Shown here: piece by piece, positions 38,053 through 50,188 of the stretch | Layout of the letters: each line of letters starts with the position of its first letter | How positions within the stretch are numbered: the first letter of the stretch is position 1 | From: Certhia americana | Taxonomy: Eukaryota > Chordata > Aves > Passeriformes > Certhiidae | Direction of reading: 5' to 3' | Assembly: GCA_018697195.1 (NCBI GenBank) | Contig: CM031879.1 | Location: 39,521,715 to 39,585,714 of the forward strand | DNA length: 64,000 bases | Notes under the pieces: generated by a model | Database searches by the model: none | What the model saw: the letters and a program-made list of their open reading frames with translations, nothing else | Told to the model about the DNA's origin: nothing | Program-made: the position numbers and the translations under genes

Positions 38053-38098
38053 TTATTCTATATAGCTAGCCCCTTTATTCTATATAGGCTAGCTATAT
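38053..38098. repeat. Compound direct and inverted repeat
   Basis: The string TTTATTCTATATAG occurs twice, about 21 bases apart. In addition ATATAGCTAGCC (38060-38071) and GGCTAGCTATAT (38087-38098) form perfect 12-bp inverted arms around a 15-nt loop. Confidence 0.85.
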
Positions 38099-39502
38099 GT
38101 ATTCTTCTGTGTATACTTCCTGGCTTTGCCCCTTGTAGGTGCACTAGCTCTCTTATTTTTAAATAGCTTCTGAAATGCAGAAAATAGTTTAATGGTGAGT
38201 CTTATGTAATGACGTGCTCCACTTTGCTCAAACTGGTTCCTTTAGAACACCAATCTTGCAACATCCTTCTGAATCACCTTTTGTAGAGACTTCTCACCAC
38301 CAGTGATATTACAGAGACCTCAGGGGAAACAAAAGTCTAACAACGTTGGCAAGAAACACTGTTGTAAATGCTCATAAGTCTCAGTACCCTATGTTTTTCT
38401 AATGAATTACAATGTAAATAGATTCAGTGAGCCTCAAGGACAAGAGACATGGCATCTTTTCAAATAAGGCTTTCAGGAACAACTACAACAGAAGAACACA
38501 TTATTGACAGATGCACAAAGTTCCTGAGGTGATACTTTCAGGCCGCTGCTCTGCTGCTGATTGTTGAGTGCTGTGTCTATTGAATGTATGCCCCATTGTT
38601 TGAGAATTCATTGGAGTTGTGCTTCATTGTCTTCCTAAAATGACATTTACTTGGTCAAACACAGACACCTGAGTTAGTCACACTGTCTTCATTTATAGCC
38701 AATGAAGAAAAGTATTTCTAAACTGTGATTCATCTCACTAAAAGACTATTTTCTGTAATACATTAGAAGAATTGTGCTCCCAAAATGCCCATTTCTCTTC
38801 ACTATCTACAAAAACAGCCAGAGATGTTATACTCAGTTATAGATACACAAAGGGAGGAATTCCCTTCACGTTCCCTTAGTAGTTTTTTTTTTTTTTTTCC
38901 TCCCTTTCTAAGGACAGCACATAATCAATAAGCAGCTGTCTCTATCTCCAAAACATGGAACTACAATACAAACCTACACCTATCCTCAGACACATCTTAA
39001 TTCTACAATAACACAAGGTCACGTCCTCTATCATCCCCATCTATGGCATTAAAGCTGGCATGTCTTGTCTGCAGTAGACTGCTACGAGTTTCCCTCTATT
39101 AAAAAGCTCAAGTGTGGTTGTCCATCCCAAGATAGTTCCCTCTGTGTATTCCACAAACCAGTTCTCAGACTCCTGGTATCAGACTGCAGCTTCCTCCTCG
39201 ACTTTACCCAGAACACAGTTTTGCTGCTTCTAGAATTTCCATTCAATAGATTCATCACAGGACACCACACAGTAGACAATTACCTGTATGCCACACGGTA
39301 GATAACTAATAGCTTTACTAGCAGGATTTTTGAAAGTTGAAAGAGATACCCATTGAAGGGATTAACAGCCACAGAGGTCATGTTCATGCCCTTAAGTTGT
39401 GTTAATGTGAGAACTTATTTTAGGTGGAATGTTTTCTGTGCAGCAGGACAGTGAGACAGAGAGCTGTTTCATTTCAACACATTTTATGGGGTATTCATGC
39501 CA

Positions 39503-39765
39503 TGTCCTGTGTCTGGCTGAGATGGAGTTCATTTTCCCACAGCAGCCCTCACAGGGCTTTGCATTGGTAGCTAGAAAGGTGCTGATCACACACCAGTGTT
39601 TTTTTGGCTACTGCTGAGCAGCACTGGTACAGCACCAAGACTGTCTCTTAGTAGGCTGGGAGTGGGCAAAATCCTGGGAAGGGACACAACTAGGCCAGCT
39701 GACCCAAACTGATCAAAGGGATATTCTGTACCATATAATTTCAGCTCAGACATAAAAGGCAAAGA
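39503..39765 (+). mobile_element. ERVL-like LTR fragment, forward orientation
   Basis: Begins TGTCCTGTGTCTGGCTGAGATGG.. (family start TGTCCTGGTTTCGGCTGGGATAG). It then has TGCTGAGCAGCACTGGTACAGC and GGGACACAACTAGGCC, followed by AGCTGACCCAAACTGATCAA, AGGGATATTCTGTACCATAT and a TATA-like ACATAAAA. Same family as 3085-3626 but opposite orientation. The 3' half after the TATA-like box is not recognised, so the copy is truncated or very diverged. Confidence 0.65.
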
Positions 39766-41227
39766 AAGGAGAAGGAAGGGGAGCATTCATTATTTACAAT
39801 GTTTGCCTTCTGGAAAAAGTGCTATGCATGCTGAAGCCCTGCTTTCTGGCTTCAAGCTGTGTGAGAATATACTTTTAATGGAAGCTCTAGAGACCATGCA
39901 TGTATCTTCATCCACTGCAGGCACAATGTCCTTGGGAAAGAAATTATTCACAGCATTGTTGATGATCAATATTTTTCAACTGTAAATATTTAGCACCTAA
40001 GTTTTATGACAGGCTCTTCTGTGTGTAGATTAGGGAAGTGAGACTAAATATATCTGCAAATGAAGCCAGGCAAGCACAGAGTGACTTGCTGATTTGTAGT
40101 TTGGAAATATGTGACTCAGACATATAACTGTAGTAAATTAGAGGAAAATGACTGAATTCTCTGCAAGTGGAAAATCAGGCAGATACTTGGCTTCTTTTGT
40201 TTTAAGTTTGCAGTTATTAATTTTATATGAATCTTTAATGCAGATAATAAACACAGGAAGAATAATGAAGGGGAAAATCAAAAAGTTCTGGCTGTCTTAG
40301 TTGTCAATCTTTGATTGAAATAAATATGATAGTAAGAGGGGCTTATGTATTAGAACATTTTTAGAATTCTTTGCTGGCAAAATTTCTGCATGTTTGTGTT
40401 TGGGATATTTTTAATGCTTCACTATGAGTGAGTTTTGGAAGTATACCCTTCAAGAAGAACTGCAAAATTACACAGAAAATTATGTGATTACTTCCCACTC
40501 TTCCTGGTGACTTCCAGAGCATGAAACGAAAAGCCAGAATGCAGCTATGTTTTTAGGTGTCATCAGTTCTCAGTATAGCATAGTATGTAATATTTGCTCA
40601 GGACATGTTCATTATTTTTTAAACTTGGGCTTAAGAGAAATAAAAGAATTTCAATATTATTGAAATTTTTTATACCATTGAATGCTTGAGCTCTAATGAC
40701 TATTGAGATTCTAATATAAAGCTAACATTTTCTGTGGCACATTCTAATACATCTGCACTGTAGATATCAGCTTTGGTTTTTAATATTCCTTTGACCTCTG
40801 AATGTACAAATCCTATAACATCAACATGATATAACCCTGCAACATCAGTAGGTGAAGTAACATTTTTCTGTGATTCCACTGAGTTATGTCAATATATTAT
40901 GTTAACATGATACTTGAAAAGTTGGTTTGCTGCCTAAAAGAAGGTTATTCCAGCAAATTTATGTGCTGTAAAGAGCTCAGTTATTTTTTAGTCTATCTAC
41001 AGAAACAAAGATGAGTAGCAATAAATTGTGTATTATAATTTACCTGAAATTTTGTGTTATTTTGCATGAATATTCCTGTAGATCAGTCAGTACGCAGTGA
41101 TTTTCTATTGCTTGTCTTTTCTGTTAAACTACATAACAATGGAGTTTGTGTTTTTATGCTGGCTTAGACTGTTCAATGACTTATATGGAAGTGCAAAAAT
41201 ATTAAATATTTCAATAATTAGATCTTA

Positions 41228-41515
41228 GAATCATAGAATGGCTTGGGTTGGAAGGATCCTTAAAGACCATCTAATCCAAAAATCCCATGAGGATGTGCCG
41301 TGGGGTGCACACCTTTCACTAGACCAGGCCAGACTCAGAGTTCCATCTAACCTGGCCTTGAGCAGTTCCATGGATGGGGCACCTACAGCTTCTCTGGCAA
41401 CCTGTTCCCATGCCCCATCATCTTCACAGTAAAGAATTTCTTCCTAATATCTAATCTAAACCTGCTCTATTTCAGTTTGAATCCATTTCCCCTAGTCCTG
41501 TCACTACGTGCTTTC
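41228..41515 (-). mobile_element. CR1 LINE 3' end, reverse orientation
   Basis: Opens with the classic inverted CR1 end AGAATCATAGAATGGCTTGG followed by GTTGGAAGGATCCTTAAAGA. Further blocks are CACTAGACCAGGCC, AACCTGGCCTTGAGCAGTTC, GGATGGGGCACC and CCCCTAGTCCTGTCACTACG. 5'-truncated and fairly well preserved. Confidence 0.95.
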
Positions 41516-41768
41516 TCTTTAGGTTACTTGTAAACTTCTAAGTTTATGTAAGTTAAAAATATGGAAACACACATGCATGTGGTAATAATAAATTAATTCA
41601 ACAAAAATTTTGATAAAACATCAACCGGCAGATCACTTAGGCTGACTATTTGGCAATTACTCTCTTCCATGTAGTCAAGTTGAAATACAACATTCTACTT
41701 CCCTAAGTGTATTCAAGAGAGAAAAAAATTTGCTCTTTGCAGTTTTTGGAGAAAACTATATTTTTCAA

Positions 41769-42121
41769 TGTTGGGGTCAGCGGGAGACAGACCGCTCTCA
41801 ATATGAGAGATCAGTAAGTCTCAACTTTATTCCGTTAGTTATGTCTTTTATACAATTCATAATGGAGCTCATACGTAGTGCAAAAGCAAGCTAATCATTC
41901 GTTACTCACAGAAATGTTAACTCCTCTTAGTTTCTTACACTTGTGGATCAATGTTAACATTCCTTTCCCCCTTTATCAGCTACAAAACTCCATTGTTATA
42001 ACACTCTCCTACAAGGGCACGGTGACCTTGTCAGTTTAGTTGAGTCTTAAACTTTGCTAACTCTACACTTGCAAACTGATGTAGATTCACATGTCCCTTA
42101 TTCTCTAACTATTCTTCCACA
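41769..42121 (-). mobile_element. Solo LTR of an endogenous retrovirus, reverse orientation
   Basis: A 353-bp unit. On the minus strand it begins TGTGGAAGAATAG and ends GCTGACCCCAACA (TG...CA ends, short TGT/ACA inverted termini). It carries a TATA box TTGTATAAAAGAC (about 41858-41845), then AATAAA (41831-41826), then a short R-U5 with GAGACTTACTGATCTCTC. Flanks TTTCAA (41763-41768) and TTTCAG (42122-42127) look like a 6-bp target-site duplication with one change, which would fit a class II (ERVK/alpharetrovirus-like) integration. There is no internal retroviral sequence on either side, so it is a solo LTR left by recombination. The family name is not known to me. Confidence 0.82.
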
Positions 42122-42127
42122 TTTCAG

Positions 42128-45100
42128 AGTTTGAACTTTTAAAAATTTAAACTGACAATTCTTTCAGAAATTTTTACCTGACCTCTCTATAGTTTCGAAT
42201 CTGTATATGTTGGCTTGTAATCCTCCTATTTGTACTGAACTTTCTTAGTAAATGACTCCATTTTTTATAGAATACAATGACAAAAAATACTACCTAAGAA
42301 ATGCTTAAGAATTTGGAACATTGTGGAAAATGAAGATAAAATGTGCAGATGATATGTGAGCTCAGCTTTCAGTTTGATGAAGTTTTATTATATATGTAAG
42401 TAACAATTATGTCTCCCTTTAAAAAAAAAGCTTTATATTCCCAAAATGTATAACCATTGATTTTGAATGAAAAGAAGAACATCTTTATTAGTGTATATTA
42501 TTTCAACCAAGAAAAATTGTTCGTGGGAATTAGTTTTTTCTATCATACTAGAATGCTATTTTAATTCAAAATTATTAGAATTAAAATAAGCTTTACCCTC
42601 CCCTGTTATCCTACAGTGTAGCTCAAAATTTTGATAGCTGTGAATCAGGGACTTGATCTTAGTATTTCAAAGGCAAGATCTAGACTCTAAAGTAAATGAT
42701 AAGAAAAAAAGGGAGAAAAAAAACATGAAATAGACTTAAGATGGAGAGAAGCAGAAAATGTGCTTTGATTAACTGAAAGGTTAATTACTGAAAGACTTCC
42801 TCCACATAGCATAGTGTTAATTAGAAAGTCTGAGCAGTGTGTGATTTAATTTAACACTATGCAAAAGGCCAACATGACATAGTAAACTGCTTGATTCTTG
42901 TGTTTGTGAAACATATAACTTGGTGTTTCCTTCTACTCTGGACTAAAAGATAGCTGCATTTCCTTTTTTCTTTATTATTAATAGATGGAAGACAAAGTTA
43001 AAAAAATTAGACTTTGGTAAGGATGGCACCAATTAGATACCATGGATTAGTGTTCTCACCCACCACTGTCACCTTAGCTCTGATCTGTTAAGCACATTGG
43101 GCACAGGACAGAACTGTTCTGTACAACAGGATTTCTGGTCACCTCAAGAGGAATATTATGGTGTCTTCTAGAAAGCAGCAAGTCTTAAAACTTACATTAT
43201 GACTTTTGGAAATACTCTAAGCAGACCATCAGCAGCACACATGGGAAGGTAGTGACAATAAGCAAAATGTATGTGGAGCCCAGAAAACTCATCAAATTTG
43301 GCATCTCCTGGGTTTACCTCAGGGATTGAAGGACTGTCAAATTCCTGATTTACAAGGAGCTATAGAAATGGATAGAATGGGCACAATATTGAATGTGAAT
43401 TTGAGGGAGTTTGGGACAGAGATCATGAGATTTGAGTCCCCATTGTTGTTGGATGTATACATTTAACAAGGAATTTTGATGGGAAAAGTTTTTATAGGAT
43501 AATCAAAAAGACAGACTGGAATTGCCAATGTAGTACCAAGCCCAGGCATAAAACCAAGAATAAATAATTGTGTCACTCTCTCCCACACTTTGAGCTATGA
43601 AGTCAATACCCTGAAGCTTGTTGATAGTAATGTCAGCAGAAAAAACAACACTTTCAACCATTAGGAAAGAATTCACCTTCTGGTTTTAGTCATCTAAGCA
43701 TTAATCATATAATCTGTGCTGCTTACACAGGTATTCATTAAAAAGTAATCAAATGTATGCTAAGATAGCTATTTCAGAAAGGTGTTCTGAATAAGTAACC
43801 TCTTTCCATTTACTTCACTTTTTCAAGAGTAAGGTTAGATAATTTAGATATTGGTGTAAATTTTGAGAAGTCTAGAAATGTAGAGTCATTTTCTCCAAAT
43901 TTTATTTGAAGCAGGATGATAGAATCCCATACAGTAGTAAGCAAAAGAAAATGAAAATAACAAATTCATGGCAAGCAGCATGAGCCAAGGAGGAAAAATT
44001 CAAAATCTTCCTAGTGCTATACAATTAGTTTTCCAAGGATGTAAAAATCCACATTGTCACAGACTAATAATTAGAAACAGCTTATTGTCATTCAAGAACA
44101 TTCAGAATAAGCTGTTCTTGTATAATTACTTTTTTTTCATTGCAGAGTTAGGATACCCGTTTCTATTTATGCTGCTTTATGGATAATTCATTAAAATTCA
44201 TTAAGCCCAGCACAGGCTAACATTAATTTGAAAAACATGGCTGCCTCTTCAGTCTTAGAGTTATTTCTATTTAACTAACCCATGTTAATAGCAGTTAACT
44301 AAAGAATAAATAAACCAAGAAATACAAGGTAGTGCAACAAGGAAGATAAACAAAAATATCTCTCAACCAAAGAAAAGGTCCATTCAATCCTCCACATTTG
44401 GGACAGAAGTTTTGATACCATTTAGTTTAATGTATGCAAGCCCCAAACATGTATGTTAAAAAAAAGTATTGGAAAGGAAAAGGGAAGGATCACTTCCCAT
44501 TTTTCTTCAATCCCCAAATAGAAGTGCCTAGTCAAAAACTGAGGTTTCTCAACAGCTTCTCCTGTAACACGCATTGTATCCACCACTACAACTACCTGCT
44601 TAAGTATCTTTTCCCTGTAGTGGCGTAAGTTTACAAAAAGAAAGCTATAATTTTCTTTCTCCACACTTCTATCCTTTTTTCTAACTCCATGTGATCTGCA
44701 GGATAGTGTCACAATTGGAGAAATGAACAAAAATGTCATACTGACAATCAGGTCTGCTTTTGACAACAAAACTATTAAAAATGTATAAAATTCTTAAATA
44801 AACTTGGAGCATTGAATAGAACAATTGGTCATTTTTTTTTGGTCTGAAAAACCACATACATTTTAATCTGAACAAACATAATACTTTTTACAGTACATCA
44901 TTTCTGATAGAGTTAAAATAAGAGAAATATTTTATACTGAGGAAGATTTGCCAACAAGACAAACCTACAGTCACAGAGATCTAATTCTTTAAGCTTTTAT
45001 GATTAATATTTTATGGCCCTCACTGATCTGCATCCTCACATTTCCTCACATCTTGAGGAAAAATGTGACTCAGCTAAAGAATTTATCTGTATCAAACAGG

Positions 45101-46197
45101 AAGTAACATTCAAACTACAATAGAGATGTCATAGTAAAGTATGGAGTTTGCTCACTGTTAGCTGACACACTGCATGGAGTGCTTTATTTGAGCAGCAGAA
45201 ACAATATTAGCACATGCAAGCATGATAGCATGCCCATTAAGGGAAATATGATGAATTCTAGTTTTAATGTGGGATTTTTTTTAATTCTACCTAAGCACTT
45301 CCTTTTATACAGTCATTCTATAAAGTAAACCATTCACTTTGCTTTGAAAATTTCTGTAAGTATTTCAAGTTTAGCCTATCAACATTTTTGATTTATCAGC
45401 ATTAGAAAAAATATAAAAAGGAAATTATTCTTTTTATATGTTCACTGATGAACCTCAATAATGCATCAAGGACCATTAACTGTGGTAAAGACATTTCAGG
45501 AGACCATACAGTTAAAATAATTTTGTTAGTGAGTCTGTTTGCCTTAGTGAAATGTAAAAATATAAGAACAGGACTATACTGTGCTCTGTAATAACTTTAT
45601 CAGTTATGCTGAGGTGTAGCAAGAAAACCACATTTGCTACTTTTGCCTATGGCAAAGAGGAAACAATGAATTTACATAGGAAAAAAAAATTAATAATTCC
45701 ATAAATACATGCCATTACAAAAGGCTGACCGTCTTTTTTGTCATCTTTTTATGACATCTTTTGTCATCTTTTTATGACAATGAAGTGATACATGAGGTTT
45801 AAAGGCTGGCTGAACAATTCCTAGGTTAAGTTCCTTGTATGTCCTGCCTAGACTGTACTGTGTGGTTCAGGTCACAAGGACACAACTATGTAATTTACAG
45901 AGAGTCTCAAGTAAACATTGGTGCAACTCCTTATCAGACTAAAATAAGCAATGAAAATGAGGCTCTGGTTTGTGATACACTTCTCTGTACTGTGTCAGCT
46001 ACATATGAGAAGTGATCAGCTTCTCACCATCTCTTTTAATCACAGGATGTTGGTGTGATATTGAGCAGTTCCTGAAAATTAATAGGTCCAAAGATCCAAA
46101 TTCTCCAGGAAGGTTATCCTGATATACAGCTCTTGTGATGGCAGCTGTTTTATATAGTTCCAGCATTTTCACTTCCAAATTAGAAGTGCTGGTCAAT
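42128..46197. other. Upstream intron or 5' flank, no gene recognised
   Basis: No exon or known mobile element seen. ORFs such as 44422-44769 (minus) have no family similarity that I can recognise. Confidence 0.5.
45736..45781 (+). repeat. 23-bp tandem duplication with internal hairpins
   Basis: Unit TTTTGTCATCTTTTTATGAC + ATC is present twice in a row (the second ends AAT). Each unit contains the inverted pair TGTCAT / ATGACA. Confidence 0.88.
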
Positions 46198-46398
46198 GGA
46201 ATGCATACAGGTCAATTCCTGCATGGAATGGGGCCATAACCAACACGAGAAAAGGTCACCTGTGGATTTGTCTAGCCAAGGCTTGAAAATCTCCAAGGAC
46301 ATTCCACAAACTTCTTTGGTACCCTGTTCCAGTGCTTCCCTGCCCTTCCAGTGGATTTTTCTTGCCCAGGTCTCTAATCTGAAACTCTCAGGATATAA
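46198..46398 (-). mobile_element. Diverged CR1 LINE fragment, reverse orientation
   Basis: Recognisable complement blocks GGCTTGAAAATCTCCAAGGA, GTACCCTGTTCCAGTGCTTC and CTAATCTGAAACTCTC, in CR1 order. Strongly mutated and missing the terminal repeat. Confidence 0.6.
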
Positions 46399-47604
46399 TG
46401 TCTTTTAGAGAATTAAAGCTACAATTTCATTACCTAGTATCAAATATGAAAATAAAGTATGAAAAAAGAAGTCATAAAAACACTTACAACATTTCATTTG
46501 TGCCACCAGATGCAGGAACTGGAAACTTCAGTGCAAAGTCATCTCACAAGAGCTCATAAGAAAGACATGAAAAGTCTCCGACTAGAATGCTTTACCATTT
46601 GGAAATCCGAGTCAGAAACTGAAAGATAAGAAATGAAAATACACTTTTCAAATCTCACCAACTTTATTAGGAATTACTATGGTAATTACTACCAGTTTAG
46701 ATCAATGGGAAAATTATTTTATTATCTATAATACTATTAAAATGCAGAAGATAATCAGTCATCTGTATTTCAGAATCTGATAGTTAATGGTCAGTGTTAC
46801 CAATGCTCATGTAAACCCACATCCTCATAGCACGCCCTCAACAGTAGTTCAAAATTCATGTCTGTGAAGAAAGAAGTGCAAAGGAGAAGATAGAAGGAAG
46901 GCAAATAACAGCTTGAACAGATATCTCTCAAGATGCCTTATTTGAATGAATGTAGCTAGCTGAAAATCTGCTGTGAATCTCCAATGAATCATTAATGTTT
47001 TCATGAAAAGTAAATCAGGTTACCCTAATTCCGAAACATTATTGAACAACTATAAAAAAGGGAGTGTTACGATAACTGGTGTAATAAGAATATGAGAACA
47101 CATTTCTTGTTGCCTGAGCAGCTGTCCTACAAACTGCAGAAAAACATGCTTTAAAAAGGATACCCAGAGAGTGGAGAATGAAGGGAAGGTGCGGGAAGGT
47201 GCAGGAAGGGAAGGGGAAAAAATACAGTCTCACTTAAAATTATAGTTTCATAACTTCCCTATGTTGGAATGAAAACAACGTAGGGATTAAATACTGAGAT
47301 AAATGATTCAGTCTGTACTTTGCCATTAAATCCTTAGTGAGTTTACCTGTTAAATACAAAATTTGAGCAGACAGATAGATTGCTTCTGTGATTCCTCCAC
47401 ATACTAAAGCACCCCATGGTCTTCAGAACAAAATGAAACCTGAGTAGATAGCATAAAACTCCCTTTAGAAATAGCCAAGAAAACTGCTGAAATGATAAAT
47501 TCTTTTATTACTGTAGACATAAATGATGGTCAATGGTGTATTTGCTTAGACAGTGGGAACTTTTATACAGCTATAAAAAGAGAGCTGTTAAATTATAGAT
47601 TACA

Positions 47605-47615
47605 ATGATGATGAC

Positions 47616-47653
<38 letters not shown>

Positions 47654-47667
47654 TAATAATGATGATG
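47605..47667. repeat. (ATG/ATA)n trinucleotide microsatellite
   Basis: Interrupted run of ATG, ACG and ATA units grading into pure AAT repeats and back to ATG. Confidence 0.95.
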
Positions 47668-49852
47668 CAACCAAGAGAGCATGTCAAACTGCCAAAAGAA
47701 AAAAAAAATCAGAGCATAATTTGGAAAAGCAGAACTCATGTCTAAATCGTATGCATCCTCAGGCTTCCAGCAATGGAAATCATCTCAGCACTAAGCATTG
47801 TAGGGAGGAAAGATTCTTACAGTGTCAGCTAGAAATAGCTTCATATCTGGCCATTTATCATGAGGCTATGCACATGCACACTAGAAAAAAGAGAGAAAAA
47901 AAGCTTAAAAAATGCAAATCTGCAGAAGTCTAATCTTAACCACTGAAAAATAATTAATATATAATTTGGTTCTAATGTTTGAAATTTACATATTGCAATG
48001 CTTCCACTATATGACAGTAATATTCTCCTCAGATAATAACAATTCTAGCTTCTGGCCCATGTCTTAGAAAGACATGACTTCTTACTGAAGAGTTTCTGCT
48101 TGTAATAGAGGAGTAGGAAGAACACAAAACAAACTGATCAAACAGTGAATGAGCAAAAATTATCCTGCCCAGTCCCCTTTGGTTTTTTGATTGAGATGGT
48201 TGAAAGAAAGGTCCTTAGTTTATGCAAATTGCCACAAGTCTACGGAAATTGAAATCACCTTTTTCTGTCCTCTCAGAAATTTTTTTTCAGCTAAAGTTTC
48301 CCTCCTCCAGAGTAATTTTTCATATCAATAGACAAAGAAAAGGAAAGTAAACCAAGAATGCTGTTTCTTAATTTCCCTACAGTTACTGATCTGTAACTGA
48401 TCTGTTGCTGATTCTTTTTGAGATTCTTTTTAAGCTACTGAAAATAGTTGACTCAGAATCATGCCTGGAAATTATTCTTAAATAATTTTTCCAAATGGCT
48501 TTTTATGATATGTTGCATATCCATACTATATTGTCCACATATTTCTTTCTGCTAAGGGCAGTATTTTATGCCTGACCTATTATGGCATTCTAGAACAGTA
48601 CTTGAAGGGAGTTCACACCAATGTTCTTTCTAATCTATTAAATAATCATAAAGGAGATTTTTCTCTTTCCAATAGTCCTCATGGATGATAGGCATGCCTG
48701 TCTCTGTGCCACATTCTTCCAGTACTTTTTCTTTAATACCTTGAAACCTAGCAAAAGGTTTTTGCGTGGCACACATCTCTTTTTGTAATCCGCCAGAAAT
48801 GAATGTTGGCAGCTGCTCTGAAGCCCATTCATTGAACCCGCACCATTCCTAGAGCAAAGCTCTGCTAGTTGTGAGGCCAAGTCAGCTGGTATTTGAACTA
48901 GGCAGTCACTGCTCTTGTGCCCAGTGTGGACCTCAAGGGCTGCCAAAAGATTTAAGAAACGAAAGAGGGGATGGAAAAGGGCTGTTTTTACATAGACTCA
49001 TCTCTTTTAGCAAAGGCAGTTTCTGAAGTGTAAAGAGGGGGAAATTTTCCAGAGACATCTGGAAAGTAAAACTGTTACAGGAATTTATATAAGCTTTCCT
49101 GAAAATGTTAAATTCAATTTGCCTAGTGAAATCTATGAATCTGTATAAGTCCAGGAAAATAAAATAAAGAAGTAAATATACATATTATTTTATATATTTT
49201 TTTCCTTTAAATTTAGGAGCTGATATCAGCTTTGATTGTTTTTCACAGTTATAAATAAATTTTCATGTCTGCAAGATGGGCTGGAACATTTAAAACCTTA
49301 CCTGAATTATTTAAAGAACTGATTTAACACAGGCTCCAATTCTCCTAAACTTCAAAACTGGTCCATATCATAATTTTAGGTACTACTTCTCTTACATCTG
49401 TGAATAAATAAATGCTTTCTAACACATGTATATAAAAGCCAATTAGAACTTAATACGATATTGAAAGCTACAACAGGAGTTTTTAAAGACTTTACTTTTA
49501 GCTTCCATTTTTACTTAAATATAACTTTTAATACCTGTCTACATTATCTCTTTTTACCCTCTTTAATTTTATTTTTGGTATTATAAAGTTTTGCACTGCC
49601 ACTCTATGGTTTTATACTGCAAAAGAAGGGCACCTTTCTTCCTAAACAGTCAGTGTCTGACAGAAGTTGTTTAATTTTTTCAATCATCTATGTTACTCAT
49701 TTAGTGAGATTAATTTCTAGTAATTGTTATTACATACTGCATTCAAATAGTCAAGAAGATTTTCATATATGTATTCAAATCAAACCACTATGTTTCTCTT
49801 TCTGCATTTCAGCAGAGATACAAACAAGATAATTTATCCATCTATGTGTCTA

Positions 49853-49880
49853 TTTGCCTGTCTGTCTGTCTATTTATCTA
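49853..49880 (+). repeat. (TCTG)n/(TCTA)n short microsatellite
   Basis: GCCTGTCTGTCTGTCTATTTATCTA: about six 4-base units. Confidence 0.85.
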
Positions 49881-50115
49881 GCTAACAATTCAGTAGCTAG
49901 GTTTATAGAACAAACTGCTCTTTCTTATTTACTGTGCAGAAGAAATGATTACTTTCTGAATGCTGACAAAGTTATTTCAGTGTTAATCTTGTGCAAATGT
50001 CAGAAGTACCTTCCTGGGAAGTGGGGTGTCTATGAAAATCAGAAACCACTACAAACCCAATATGAACCCCTAAATATTTCCAAAGAAAAAAAATTTAATA
50101 AACTAAATAATTTAT

Positions 50116-50188
50116 TTTTCAAAGTCAATACTTAGAGTCAAGTCAACAGCTGTAGTGTTCTGCAGTCACATGCATCTACACACATTTA
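50116..50188 (+). repeat. Unassigned dispersed repeat, copy 1
   Basis: Shares, in the same order, AAAGTCAATACTTAGAG, CAAGT.AACAGCT, TAGTGTTCTGCAGT and CATCTACACAC with 52286-52357. Identity by eye is about 80 percent over roughly 70 bases. A weaker echo (TGACATG) follows downstream in both. Confidence 0.65.

Larger units (their letters stand above)
35263..39502. other. Upstream intron or 5' flank, no gene recognised
   Basis: AT-rich. Contains two clean short inverted repeats (35382-35413 and 38060-38098). The ORF at 36861-37142 (plus) has no recognisable product. A small CpG cluster (AGCGAGCGCGGCC) occurs at about 36848. Confidence 0.5.

Noticed and set aside
41228..42121. Possible complete provirus made from the CR1 and LTR region
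   Set aside because: 41228-41515 is clearly CR1 and there is no second LTR or retroviral gene nearby; the LTR is solitary.
48638..48946. 102-codon minus-strand ORF of fairly normal composition
   Set aside because: No recognisable domain or splice context and only modest length; chance ORFs of this size are expected in 64 kb. A translated search finding a conserved vertebrate protein would reverse this.
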